From Rhodanobacter sp. (lineage in GTDB: Bacteria; Pseudomonadota; Gammaproteobacteria; Xanthomonadales; Rhodanobacteraceae), in assembly GCA_004298505.1 (NCBI GenBank), contig SCRO01000065.1:1-61150 (forward strand): DNA of 61,150 bases. The letters are read 5' to 3'. The notes beneath the pieces were generated by a model, which saw only the letters and a program-made list of their open reading frames with translations, had not been told where the DNA came from and searched no databases. Shown here piece after piece: positions 37,303 through 45,818 of the stretch (position 1 is the stretch's first letter; each line of letters opens with the position of its first letter). Both the position numbers and the translations under genes were made by a program.

Positions 37303-38058
37303 CTAACGCCAGCCGCCATCGCGTGCGGCGCGCTCCTGCTTCGCGTCGAAGGCATCGCCGCGGATGCGCGCGTCGACCGCGGCCTGCAACGCGGGCGGCA
37401 AGTCACTGGCGGCCTGGCGCAGTTCGCCGCCTTCGGATTTGGTATTCGTGACGACCGCGGGCAGCGACCAGCCAGCAGCAGCATGGCAGGCCAGCCCCGC
37501 CATTACCGGGGGGGTGCGGCGGACGAAGGTGCGGCAAATGTGCCCGTCCGCACCGCGAAAAGTCAGGCCGATGGTGATCGCGGCCGATGGATCGGGCGCA
37601 CTCGCCAGTGTCCGGTCGAGTGTGCGGGACAGGGCACCGGCCGCAAATAGCTGGCCGTCGTGCATGCGCACGAGGTGGCTGTCGGCATTCCACCAGAGGG
37701 CCACCGCAAGCACGGCCAGCGACGCCGCCATGGTCGCGCCCGGCAGTAGCCAGCGACGCGAAGTGCGGCGTCGACTCGCGCCAAAGCCACGATGACCCGA
37801 TGGCGCCGTGAGCGCGATGGGAGATACACGCACAGCCGGTCGTGCCGGCCGCAACAGCGCCGACAGCTGCTCGGGCACAGGCTCGTCAAGCACGGGATCA
37901 AACAGGCGTCCAAGTTGCGCGCGAATGGCGCGGGCCTGTTCCACGCGGCGGGCAAGCAACTCGTCATGCGTCAGCGCGGCGTCGATCTGTGCAGCTTCGG
38001 TCGCACCGAGTTCACCGTCCAGATAAGCCTGCAAGGTTTCTTCGCTGATTGGATTCAT
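37303..38058 (-). CDS. membrane anti-sigma factor
   Basis: 251 residues. The N-terminal helix starts ISEETLQAYLDGELGATEAA, as in zinc-finger-like anti-sigma domains but without a His-Cys cluster. One membrane helix (about 104-124, WLLPGATMAASLAVLAVALW) is followed by a periplasmic domain with two Cys (HICRTF, GLACHA). It overlaps the sigma gene by ATGA, so it should hold that sigma factor at the membrane until a periplasmic signal arrives. Confidence 0.88.
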   Translation of the reverse strand: MNPISEETLQAYLDGELGATEAAQIDAALTHDELLARRVEQARAIRAQLGRLFDPVLDEPVPEQLSALLRPARPAVRVSPIALTAPSGHRGFGASRRRTSRRWLLPGATMAASLAVLAVALWWNADSHLVRMHDGQLFAAGALSRTLDRTLASAPDPSAAITIGLTFRGADGHICRTFVRRTPPVMAGLACHAAAGWSLPAVVTNTKSEGGELRQAASDLPPALQAAVDARIRGDAFDAKQERAARDGGWR

Positions 38059-38543
38059 GACTCATTTCCAAGATGGTCCTGCAGGGTGGCGCGGGCCCGC
38101 GCCAGACGGCTGGTGATGGTGCCCACCGGCACCTCCAGCAGCTCGGCGGCCTCGGTATAAGACAGACCCTCGACCAGCACCAGGGCCACCACTTCGCGAT
38201 GATCCGGCGCCAGCGCTGCCAGCGCCGCTGCCAATTCCAGCTTCTGCGCCGGTGCGCTGGCGCCGTCGGCCGCGGTGTCACCAGCTTCCTCCGGAGCAAA
38301 CAGGTTTTGCGACCTGCCACGTGCACGCAGTTCGTCGCGCCAGGCATTGCGTGCAATCGCAAACACCCACTTGTCCAGTGCGGCATCCGGCCGCCACTGC
38401 GCCGCCCGGGTCAGCGCGCGCTCTAGCACGATCTGCACCAGGTCATCTGCATCGGCGACCTGGCCTGCCAATGCCCGCGCCAGGCGGCGTAGGCGCGGCA
38501 ACAGCGGGAGCAATCCTTCGCGCACGGTTTGGCTCGGATCCAC
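38055..38543 (-). CDS. ECF-type RNA polymerase sigma factor
   Basis: 162 residues from a GTG. Sigma region 2 (LLPLLPRLRRLARALAGQVA, DADDLVQIVLERALTR, KWVFAIARNAWRDELR) and region 4 (LAPDHREVVALVLVEGLSYT, EAAELLEVPVGTITSRLARA). It lacks the anti-sigma-independent extensions of other groups. It is coupled to the anti-sigma gene and divergent from the secreted subtilase across 122 bases, so the subtilase cluster is a plausible regulon; this is inference. Confidence 0.93.
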   Translation of the reverse strand: MDPSQTVREGLLPLLPRLRRLARALAGQVADADDLVQIVLERALTRAAQWRPDAALDKWVFAIARNAWRDELRARGRSQNLFAPEEAGDTAADGASAPAQKLELAAALAALAPDHREVVALVLVEGLSYTEAAELLEVPVGTITSRLARARATLQDHLGNES

Positions 38544-38665
38544 GGCTTACCTTTCCAGTACGTTTGAGGGCAGCGATTCCTTCCCTCGCGCACAACGACA
38601 CGGTTCGGAAGGATAAACCCACTCAATGCTAGCATCCGCATTCCACGCTTCCGGGCCGTTCTGCC

Positions 38666-39949
38666 ATGACGCTGCAACGCCTGCCTTCCACGCTGATTTC
38701 CTTGCTGTCCATCGCGCTTGCCCTGGTTGGCGCGACGCCGGCGCGGGCACAGTTGCGCGGTCCGCCGCCGGGTTTGCCTGCCATGCACGTTCCCGGCGTG
38801 GGCATACCCCGCGTACCCGACATGCCGCACGTGCCCGACCTACCTTCGACGGCGTCGATACGGCGCGCCGACGACTTGCTGCATGGGCCGCTGGCCGTGG
38901 CGCGCCGAGCGCAGATCACCACCTTGCTGCGCGCGGAACCCGGGCGGGTGACGGTCGATCCCCGAGGCGAGCCGGTTCTGCGCGGTGAGTTTCTCGCCCT
39001 GGGTCTCTCGGGCGGGCAACTCGATGCCGTGCGGGCACAGGGGTTTGCCGCGGACCGCCAGGCGTCAGCGGACGCGACGCTGGGACTGGACCTGGTGGTT
39101 CTGCGCGACACCCGCGGACGCAGCGAAGCCGATGCGCTGCAGGCGCTGCAGCAGCTGGCACCGAAAGTGACCTTCACCTACCAGCATCTCTACCTGCCCG
39201 CGGGCGTGGGCGGCGATGGCGATGCCATCCAGAATGATGCGCTGGCGACAGGGGCAGGCGGCAGCATGCCGCGCCGCGTGGGGCTGATCGACGGCGGCGT
39301 GGACCCGGCCGATCCGGCACTCGCACACGCCCGCATCGAGCCATTTGGCTGCAAGACGGCAAGCGTGTCGCGGCATGGTACCGCCGTGGCGGCACGCCTC
39401 GTCGATGGCGATCCCGATACGCTGTATGCGGCCAACCTGTGGTGCAGTGATGCCGTGGGTGGCGCCACCTCCAATCTGGTGCGCGCGCTGGCGTGGATGG
39501 CGCGCGAAGGCGTGCCGGTAATCAACATCAGCCTGGTCGGCCCCGACAATCCGGTCCTTGCGCGCGCGGTGCAGGCAATGATTGCGCGTGGCCATGTGCT
39601 GGTCAGCGCGGTCGGCAACGACGGGCCCGCTGCGCCACCGCTGTTCCCGGCGGCCTACCCGGGGGTGATCGGCGTCAGCGCGGTTGACGCGCATGATCGC
39701 GTGTTGCCCGAATCTGTCAGTGGCATCCAGGTGGCTTTCTGCGCATCCGGCGTGGTCGGCCACGGCCGCGACGCCATGCGCGGTACGTCATTCGCGTCGC
39801 CGATCGTGGCGCGAAGGGCGGCCCAGTTGCTGGACGCGCCGCGTAAGGGCGCCGCCGCGCAGGTTGAGCAGCGCCTGGCCCGCGAGGCCCGCGACCTCGG
39901 GCCCCCGGGTCGCGATCCGCGCTACGGATACGGCTTGCTGTCGCCCTGA
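38666..39949 (+). CDS. secreted S8 subtilisin-like serine peptidase
   Basis: 427 residues. Signal peptide (cleavage near ARAQ, residue 29), a Pro-rich segment with VPDMPHVPDLP, a propeptide-like region (about 65-195) and a subtilase domain with Asp209 (VGLIDGG), His237 (SRHGTAVA), oxyanion Asn318 (AVGNDG) and Ser375 (GTSFASPIVA). All catalytic residues are present, although the catalytic domain is short (about 225 residues). It opens the surface-protein cluster opposite the sigma/anti-sigma pair. Confidence 0.92.
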   Translation: MTLQRLPSTLISLLSIALALVGATPARAQLRGPPPGLPAMHVPGVGIPRVPDMPHVPDLPSTASIRRADDLLHGPLAVARRAQITTLLRAEPGRVTVDPRGEPVLRGEFLALGLSGGQLDAVRAQGFAADRQASADATLGLDLVVLRDTRGRSEADALQALQQLAPKVTFTYQHLYLPAGVGGDGDAIQNDALATGAGGSMPRRVGLIDGGVDPADPALAHARIEPFGCKTASVSRHGTAVAARLVDGDPDTLYAANLWCSDAVGGATSNLVRALAWMAREGVPVINISLVGPDNPVLARAVQAMIARGHVLVSAVGNDGPAAPPLFPAAYPGVIGVSAVDAHDRVLPESVSGIQVAFCASGVVGHGRDAMRGTSFASPIVARRAAQLLDAPRKGAAAQVEQRLAREARDLGPPGRDPRYGYGLLSP

Positions 39950-40055
39950 ACCTGAACGTACGCCGAACCCGATCCGGCAGCAGGGAAGGATCCCCTGACC
40001 CCGAACGTAATGGACCTTGCAAGCCGCGGAATCACCGCCGGCAGGAGGTCCCCTC

Positions 40056-40706
40056 ATGCGAAACACCACCTTCAATACCAAGACCCTCAACAAGACCCTG
40101 ATTGCCGGCGCCCTCGCCCTGGCGATCATCGCTCCGCTGCAGGCCCAGGTGCTGGGCGGGCCGGTCATTTCCACAATGGGCCAGATCGGCGGATCCGTGC
40201 ACGGCGCAGGCAATATCAATGTACCCGACATCAAGCCGCCGGGTGCCACACCGGGTGCGGCACTGCCGGATCAGGCTGCTTCGAAGGTCGCTGCGGGCGC
40301 AGCCCATGCAACACAAGCTGCCCGTCTGGCGAAACAGGCGAACGGCTCCGCTGCCACCCATGCATTGAGCGGACTCGCGAGGGCGAAGGGCGCCGCTGAT
40401 GCCAACGCCGTTGGTGGGCTCACGACCGCGACCGGCGCCACCGCTGGCGATGCCGGCAACGTGGGCAGCGCAGTGCTTAAGGGTGCCGCCGGCATGGGCA
40501 GCTCGGCGTCGGGCGCGGTCGACGCCTCGGGCTCAGGTTCGGCCCGTGGCAATGCGAACACCAGCACTGGCAGTGCTTCCGGGACGAACGGCTCGGCCCA
40601 TGCCAACGGCGGGGCTGGCGCCCGCGGCTCGGCGCGCGACGGCATCTCGGCCTCTGCGCAGACAGAGGGCGGCGCGAGTGCCGGCGCGAATTCACAGACA
40701 CACTGA
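40056..40706 (+). CDS. secreted low-complexity Gly/Ala/Ser-rich protein
   Basis: 216 residues with an excellent AGGAGGT site and a signal peptide ending LQAQ (about residue 31). A short Pro-rich stretch (NINVPDIKPPGATPG) precedes an Ala-rich helical part and about 100 residues dominated by Gly, Ala, Ser, Thr and Asn, with repeats of the type ASGSGSARGNANTSTGSASG. No enzymatic motif is visible. It could be a matrix, amyloid-like or adhesive surface protein. Function unknown. Confidence 0.82.
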   Translation: MRNTTFNTKTLNKTLIAGALALAIIAPLQAQVLGGPVISTMGQIGGSVHGAGNINVPDIKPPGATPGAALPDQAASKVAAGAAHATQAARLAKQANGSAATHALSGLARAKGAADANAVGGLTTATGATAGDAGNVGSAVLKGAAGMGSSASGAVDASGSGSARGNANTSTGSASGTNGSAHANGGAGARGSARDGISASAQTEGGASAGANSQTH

Positions 40707-40707
40707 T

Positions 40708-40752
40708 CCGCGAGGAACAGGGTGGCTGCGGGCATACCCTCGCGCGGGTTTT
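40708..40752 (+). terminator. terminator-like hairpin after the Gly/Ala-rich gene
   Basis: CGCGAGG at 40709-40715 pairs with CCTCGCG at 40738-40744, followed by CGGGTTTT. The 22-base loop is long and contains a competing GGGT/ACCC pair, so termination may be partial. Confidence 0.45.
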
Positions 40753-40836
40753 CCGGCGCAGCCATCGAGCGCAACGACGACGATATCTGTTGGGCAAGGC
40801 AATCTGCCCTTCGCCGTATCCCCGAAGGAGACACCC

Positions 40837-41694
40837 ATGCAAACCCGGCAACTTACACTCACACTCGTTTGTGCCGCCGTGATGGTCGCGCTGGCGGCTA
40901 CGCCAGCCATGGCGCAGAGCACGACGACATCCGACACCAGTACCACATTGACTACCACCAACCACGAGTCGACCCGACTGAGCGACGAGTTCTCCACCTT
41001 CGCCGGTTCGGATACGAACTCGCAGGCGCTGGTGAACGGCTTGCGTGATGGCACCGCCATCACGCTGACCGAGGTGACCCAGAATGCGGACGGCACCAGC
41101 GCTGGTACCGACACCACGATCCAGCCGATCGCCGGCAAGATGGGCTACGGCAACGTGAAAATCGCGCTGTCGCTGGCCGAGGCCAGCCTGGCCAAGGCGG
41201 GCATCACCGACCCGACCGCCGAGCAGATTGCCGCCGCGCTCAATGGCGGCAGCTTGACCCTGGCCGACGGCAGCACGGTCGATCTCCAGGGCGTGCTGGC
41301 TGCACGGGCTTCCGGCGAAGGCTGGGGCCAGATCGCCAACAGCATGGGCTTCAGGCTGGGTGACCTGATGCGTTCTGCGCAAGCGACAGGGGCCGCGGCC
41401 CACGGGGAAGCGAATGCCCATGTCGCAGCCGATGGTCATGCTCAAGTCGGCGTGGATGCTCATGCCAACGCCAGCGGTGATTTCGGCAAGAGTCAGATCA
41501 CGGACCACCCCACCGCCGACAATAGCGCTTTCGGCCAGGCCCAGATCAGCGGCCACCCGACCGGAATGAGCGGGCTGGATCACCCTGATGTTCCCCAGCG
41601 TCCCAGCGTACCGGATCGCCCGCGGGTTCCGGATCGCCCGCAGGTTCCGGATCGCCCGCAGATTCCGGATCATGCGGGTCGCCCGGGCGGCTGA
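40837..41694 (+). CDS. secreted protein with a C-terminal VPDRPQ repeat
   Basis: 285 residues; ribosome site GAAGGAG; signal peptide ending AMAQ (about 27). A Thr-rich start is followed by a conserved-looking middle (PIAGKMGYGNVKIALSLAEA, EQIAAALNGGSLTLADG, ASGEGWGQIANSMGFRLGDLM), a His/Ala-rich stretch (AHGEANAHVAADGHAQVGVD) and a tail of four VPDRP(R/Q)-type hexads. The middle segment recurs in exported hypothetical proteins of Proteobacteria, but I know no function. It is downstream of the subtilase and the Gly-rich protein. Confidence 0.82.
   Translation: MQTRQLTLTLVCAAVMVALAATPAMAQSTTTSDTSTTLTTTNHESTRLSDEFSTFAGSDTNSQALVNGLRDGTAITLTEVTQNADGTSAGTDTTIQPIAGKMGYGNVKIALSLAEASLAKAGITDPTAEQIAAALNGGSLTLADGSTVDLQGVLAARASGEGWGQIANSMGFRLGDLMRSAQATGAAAHGEANAHVAADGHAQVGVDAHANASGDFGKSQITDHPTADNSAFGQAQISGHPTGMSGLDHPDVPQRPSVPDRPRVPDRPQVPDRPQIPDHAGRPGG
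41608..41679 (+). repeat. 18-bp tandem repeat, four units, coding
   Basis: Units of the form GTTCCGGATCGCCCGCAG repeat four times and encode VPDRPR/VPDRPQ/VPDRPQ/IPDHAG near the C-terminus of the secreted protein. Units 2 and 3 are identical, so the array could vary in copy number between strains. Confidence 0.85.
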
Positions 41695-41710
41695 TTCGTT
41701 CCGATTCCTC

Positions 41711-41739
41711 ACGGGCCTGGCACCAGTCAGGCCCGTTTT
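41711..41739 (+). terminator. intrinsic terminator
   Basis: ACGGGCCTG at 41711-41719 pairs perfectly with CAGGCCCGT at 41728-41736, 8-base loop, followed by TTTT overlapping the stem end. It lies 17 bases after the repeat-protein stop and 29 bases before the outer-membrane gene, so the latter has its own promoter or depends on readthrough. Confidence 0.75.
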
Positions 41740-41767
41740 CCCCGATTACTCAAGGATTCCCCACGGC

Positions 41768-42604
41768 ATGAACAAGAATATGAACTGGGTGGTGTTTGGC
41801 GGCCTGCTGCTCATCGGCGCGCCGATCGCACACGCTACCGATCGCTTCAGCATTGGTACTGGTGCCAATTACAGCAGCGGCAAATACGGGACCGCCACCA
41901 CCACCGACATCTGGTCGGTCCCGTTTACTGCCGCCTACAACACCGACCGCTGGACTTTCAAGGTTACCGTTCCGTACATCAGCATCCACGGTGCGGGTAA
42001 CGTGATTCCCGGTACTGGCCCGGTCAATAACACCAATCCGCTCGCTCGCGGTCTTGGTCATGTACTGGGCGGCGGATCCAATCCGGGCGGCGGCACCTCG
42101 ACCACCACCGCTGCCACGTCGGCCTCCGGACTTGGCGATGTGGTGGCATCGGCCGGATATACCTTGTTCTCCAGTGCCGACCGCAGCTTCGCTCTTGATC
42201 TCACCGGCAAGGCGAAATTCGGTACGGCTGACGTCAACAAGGGATTGGGCACGGGCCAGAACGACTACGGCATTTCCGTGGACAGCTACAAGGTCTTCGG
42301 TCAGTGGACGCCGTTCGGCGGCGTGGGCTGGATGAGCTATGGCAGCTCGCAATACATCAAGCTCAAGAACGGAATCAATGCGAACGCCGGCGTTGACTAC
42401 CGGGTTGCGAGCAACGACCACGTAGGCATGTATTACAACTACCGCCAGCGCATCGCCGTGGGCGGTGCACCGCAAAGCGAGGTCGCGGCGTACTGGAATC
42501 ACAAGTTCAGCGACAGTTTCCGCTTGCAGAGCTACGCGCTCGGTGGCATGGCCAATGGCAGCCCGGACTATGGCGTCGGCGCCTCGGTCAATTACACGTT
42601 CTGA
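41768..42604 (+). CDS. outer-membrane beta-barrel (transporter-like) protein
   Basis: 278 residues with a signal peptide (cleavage after AHA, about 24). The mature protein is all amphipathic beta strands (FSIGTGANYSSGKYG, IWSVPFTAAYNTDRWTFKVT, VPYISIHGAGNVIPG) and ends in the outer-membrane signature with C-terminal Phe (GASVNYTF). It resembles uncharacterised porin-like transporters found near secreted peptidases. It may export or anchor the two secreted proteins upstream; that is inference. Confidence 0.82.
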   Translation: MNKNMNWVVFGGLLLIGAPIAHATDRFSIGTGANYSSGKYGTATTTDIWSVPFTAAYNTDRWTFKVTVPYISIHGAGNVIPGTGPVNNTNPLARGLGHVLGGGSNPGGGTSTTTAATSASGLGDVVASAGYTLFSSADRSFALDLTGKAKFGTADVNKGLGTGQNDYGISVDSYKVFGQWTPFGGVGWMSYGSSQYIKLKNGINANAGVDYRVASNDHVGMYYNYRQRIAVGGAPQSEVAAYWNHKFSDSFRLQSYALGGMANGSPDYGVGASVNYTF

Positions 42605-42647
42605 TACACGTTCTACCTGAGTATTCGCGGTCGCGGCGCATCGCAGA

Positions 42648-43532
42648 TCAGCTCGGGCGCCGCCGCGACCCGCGCAGCTTGTCGATCGAGAAGCTGGCGA
42701 TCTCGCTGCCGCCGACGCGACGCGGTTGGCCCATGGGTGGGCCCCAGGCGTGCGCGCTGACCACTTCCCAGGTGGCCGGGATGTGGCCATCCACACGCAT
42801 CGCCTCGTAGGCTGCCAGCATGCGCTGGTAACGATGCTTGCCGGTAAGACCACGTTCGCGGGCGCGATCGGCATTGGTCGCGCCCAACCCCTGCAACTCC
42901 TTCAGCAACTTGCGTGGATCGCTGTAGGTGAGGGTGTAGCGGAACACGTCGAGCACCGGGTCGCGCAGGCCGGAGGCGAGCATCGCATCGCCGACATCGT
43001 GCATGTCGAGGAAGCGGCTGACGTGCGGTTGCTGATCGGCTTCGGCCCAGGCGGCACGCAGCTCCGTCAGGGTGTCCGGGCCGAAGCTGGAGAACACCAT
43101 CAGGCCACCGGGCTTCAGCACGCGCATGCATTCGCCGAACAGGGTGGCCAAGTCGTCGATCCACTGGAAGCAAAGGTTGGAGTACAGCACATCGATGCTG
43201 TGGTCGGGCAAGGGCAGTGCGCTGGCCTCGGCGCAGACGCGGCGGAACGGCTTCAGCCACCCGCTGTGGTGTTTCGCCGCGCGCAGCATCGGCAGCGCCA
43301 GGTCGACCGCGATCACTTCGGCCTTGGGGTAGCGCAGCTTCAGCAGCGCGCTGCCGCGACCCGTGCCGGCACCGACGTCGAGTACGCGTTGCGGCGTTTC
43401 CAGATAGAAGGTGAGGCGCTCCAGCAGATGCGCCTGCACCTCGCGCTGCAGCGCGTCGTGCTGTTCGTAGGTGGCTGCCGCGCCACCGAAATTGCGGCGT
43501 ACCTGGCGGCGGTCGAGGTGGAAATCATTCAT
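42648..43532 (-). CDS. bioC: malonyl-ACP O-methyltransferase
   Basis: 294 residues, cytosolic. SAM motif VLDVGAGTGRGSALL near 50, followed by VIAVDLALPML and LPLPDHSIDVLYSNLCFQW, which is diagnostic for BioC. It methylates malonyl-ACP to start pimelate synthesis. Its ATG lies within the last 8 bases of bioH; BioH later removes the same methyl ester. Last gene of the operon. Confidence 0.95.
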   Translation of the reverse strand: MNDFHLDRRQVRRNFGGAAATYEQHDALQREVQAHLLERLTFYLETPQRVLDVGAGTGRGSALLKLRYPKAEVIAVDLALPMLRAAKHHSGWLKPFRRVCAEASALPLPDHSIDVLYSNLCFQWIDDLATLFGECMRVLKPGGLMVFSSFGPDTLTELRAAWAEADQQPHVSRFLDMHDVGDAMLASGLRDPVLDVFRYTLTYSDPRKLLKELQGLGATNADRARERGLTGKHRYQRMLAAYEAMRVDGHIPATWEVVSAHAWGPPMGQPRRVGGSEIASFSIDKLRGSRRRPS

Positions 43533-44328
43533 CGGAAAGACTCAGAGCGGCGGAGCGACCGGATTGCTGCTCAAACAGGGGTTGCAGCGCCTGCACCAGC
43601 GCCTCGACGTGGCCGAAGAACGGGGCGTGACCGGCCTGCGCCAGCTCGTGGTAGTCGCCGCCGCATTGGCGGGCCGACCACGCCATCGCCTGCGGCGGCA
43701 CCAGCCGGTCGCGACGGCCGGCGATCCATGCACTGTGTACGCCGAGGTCGGGCAGGGCGGCGCGGCGGTCGCTGTCTTCGAGAATGCGGATGCCTTCCTG
43801 CAGCACGCGCAAATCCGGTTCGCCACGGGTGAACACCAGTTCGCGCAGACGGCGCAGCTCGGCGCGCGGGTCGGCGCTGCCCATCGCTTCCAGTGCCAGG
43901 AAACGTTCGATGGTTGCGTGGTAATCCGTTTCCAGGTCGGTCGCCAGCCGATGCACCAGGGTGGCATCGCCGCCATGCGGCCAATCGGCCGCGCGCACGA
44001 ATCGCGGCGTGGCACACAGCATGGCCAAGCCGCGCACCTGCCGCGGCAGATCCAGTGCAGCGGTGAGCGCGATCAATCCGCCCAGCGACCAGCCGAGCCA
44101 GATCGCCGGTGGCGTCACCGCAGCGATCGCGGCGGCACACGCGTGCGGTTCCAGCGGCAGTCCGCAAGCGCGCGAGTAGCCGTGTCCGGGAAGATCGACC
44201 ACATGCATCGTGCAGTGATCGACCAGCGCATCGACCAGCGGTTGCAGCACGCCGCCGTGCATCGCCCAGCCATGCAGCAATACCAGCGGAATCGGGCCGT
44301 GACCGCGCTTGTCGATGTACAGACTCAC
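43525..44328 (-). CDS. bioH: pimeloyl-ACP methyl ester carboxylesterase
   Basis: 267 residues from a GTG at 44328. Alpha/beta hydrolase: oxyanion LLHGWAMHGGV, nucleophile elbow GWSLGG (Ser), acid Asp in IAGRRDRLV and His in AGHAPFFGH. It demethylates pimeloyl-ACP methyl ester. The GTG puts the first strand at the N-terminus; the open frame extends upstream only because it runs through the trhO relic. Confidence 0.93.
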   Translation of the reverse strand: MSLYIDKRGHGPIPLVLLHGWAMHGGVLQPLVDALVDHCTMHVVDLPGHGYSRACGLPLEPHACAAAIAAVTPPAIWLGWSLGGLIALTAALDLPRQVRGLAMLCATPRFVRAADWPHGGDATLVHRLATDLETDYHATIERFLALEAMGSADPRAELRRLRELVFTRGEPDLRVLQEGIRILEDSDRRAALPDLGVHSAWIAGRRDRLVPPQAMAWSARQCGGDYHELAQAGHAPFFGHVEALVQALQPLFEQQSGRSAALSLSDE

Positions 44329-44329
44329 G

Positions 44330-44531
44330 TCGGGGTGGCCTCGTCTTTCGCGGGAAGCAGGAAAGCCGGTGAAGCTGGCGAGACAATAGTCGAGCGCCCG
44401 CGGAAACTTGCCCAGATCGGTTTCGTACCTTTCAAGGCCAGCGCCTCGCAGCGCGCGAGCAGCCGCACGCGCAGCGCCGGGAGCTCGTCCAGGCTGATGA
44501 ATTTGTAGGCGGAGATATTGACGATCGACAT
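44330..44531 (-). pseudogene. trhO (rhodanese-like tRNA uridine hydroxylase) relic with internal deletion
   Basis: The minus strand starts as an intact TrhO/UPF0176 protein (MSIVNISAYKFISLDELPAL ... ALALKGT). It then jumps, with a frame change, to a segment from the middle of the same family (YETDLGKFPRALDYCLASFTGFPA) in the frame that continues into bioH. About 100 codons between, and all of the rhodanese Cys region after, are missing. This is a deletion relic inside the biotin operon; transcription of bioH and bioC must pass through it. Confidence 0.7.
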
Positions 44532-44579
44532 GCACGGTATCGCGGTAGCTAGCGGGTAATTATACGCGGCATGCCTGGA

Positions 44580-45818
44580 TCAGCTGGCTTGCGCTGGCAG
44601 GCGCAGTGTTTCCAGGGCGGCCAGCAGACGATCCACATGCGTCTCCTGGTGCGCCGCAGACAGGGTGATGCGCAGTCGCGCTTGTCCCGCGGGCACCGTG
44701 GGCGGCCGGATCGCCGTGACTAGCAGGCCTTGTTGCTGCAGATTCCGCATCGCCTTCATCGCGGCCTCGGCGCTGCCGAGCCGCAGTGGTTGAATCGCGC
44801 TGGTGGAGGCCAGCAACGGCAGGCCAAGTTCGCTGGCGCCGCGGCGGAAGCGTGTGATCAACATGGCGAGCCGCTCGCGCCGCCAGGCTTCGGTTTGCGC
44901 CAGACGCACGGCCACCAGTGCGGCCGCCGCCAGCGCCGGTGGCATCGCGGTGGTGTAGATGTACGGTCGCGCGAACTGGATCAGGCCATCGACAAGTGAC
45001 GCCGGGCCGGCGACGAAGGCGCCGCTGCAGCCCAGCGCCTTGCCCAGGGTAGCCATCAGGATCGGGACCTCGTGCTGCCCCAGCGCGGCGGCGTCGAGGC
45101 TGCCGGCACCGTGGGTTCCGAGTACGCCCAGGCCATGCGCATCATCGACCATCAGGCAGGCGCCTTCGCTGGTGCACAGCGCGGCCAGCTCGGGTAGCGG
45201 CGCAACATCACCGTCCATGCTGAACACGCCATCGGTAGCCAGCAGCGCGGCAGCGCCCGGGCGACTGCGCATTTGGCGTGCGGCGGCGTCGACGTCGGCG
45301 TGTGGATAGCGCTTCAGTTCCGCGCCGCCGAGCTTCGCGCCGTCGAGCAGACAGGCGTGGTTGAGCTTGTCCTGCATGCAAATATCGCCCGGTGCCAGCA
45401 GCGCCTGCAGCACGCCCAGGTTGGCCATGTAGCCGGTAGAGAAAAGCAGCGCGCGTGCGCGACCGGTCCATGCGGCCAAGGCCTCTTCCAGGGCGGCGTG
45501 TTCGGCGCGATGGCCGCAGATCAGGTGTGCCGAGGTGCTGCCGACGCCTTGCTGATGCGCGGCGCGGGTGAGCGCACCGATCAGGGCAGGGTGCTGCGCC
45601 AGGCCGAGATAGTCGTTGCTGCAGAACGCCAACAGGCGACGCCCGGCAACATCAAGCCATGGGCCATCGACATGCGCAACCGTGCGCAGCCGGCGCAGCA
45701 GTCCGGCATGCTCGCGTTCGGCCGTCTCGACGGCCAGACGTTGCAGCAGGTCAGGCCGCGCGGGAGCAGCCACAACCGGCTCCACAACCGTTCTCTGCGG
45801 TCGCCAGGATGCCCGCAT
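44580..45818 (-). CDS. bioF: 8-amino-7-oxononanoate synthase
   Basis: 412 residues, PLP-dependent. [13 protein letters not shown] near 65, [20 protein letters not shown] near 91, [11 protein letters not shown] near 224 and the PLP lysine Lys260 in MATLGKALG. It condenses pimeloyl-ACP with alanine. The ATG at 45818 overlaps bioB by 68 bases; GTG codons at 45785 or 45773 give a more usual N-terminus and may be the true start. Confidence 0.95.
   Translation of the reverse strand: MRASWRPQRTVVEPVVAAPARPDLLQRLAVETAEREHAGLLRRLRTVAHVDGPWLDVAGRRLLAFCSNDYLGLAQHPALIGALTRAAHQQGVGSTSAHLICGHRAEHAALEEALAAWTGRARALLFSTGYMANLGVLQALLAPGDICMQDKLNHACLLDGAKLGGAELKRYPHADVDAAARQMRSRPGAAALLATDGVFSMDGDVAPLPELAALCTSEGACLMVDDAHGLGVLGTHGAGSLDAAALGQHEVPILMATLGKALGCSGAFVAGPASLVDGLIQFARPYIYTTAMPPALAAAALVAVRLAQTEAWRRERLAMLITRFRRGASELGLPLLASTSAIQPLRLGSAEAAMKAMRNLQQQGLLVTAIRPPTVPAGQARLRITLSAAHQETHVDRLLAALETLRLPAQAS

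Noticed and set aside
38666-42604. Fap functional amyloid operon
   Set aside because: The barrel lacks the coiled-coil of FapF, the protease is a subtilase rather than a C39 peptidase, and no FapB/FapC repeat motif is seen.
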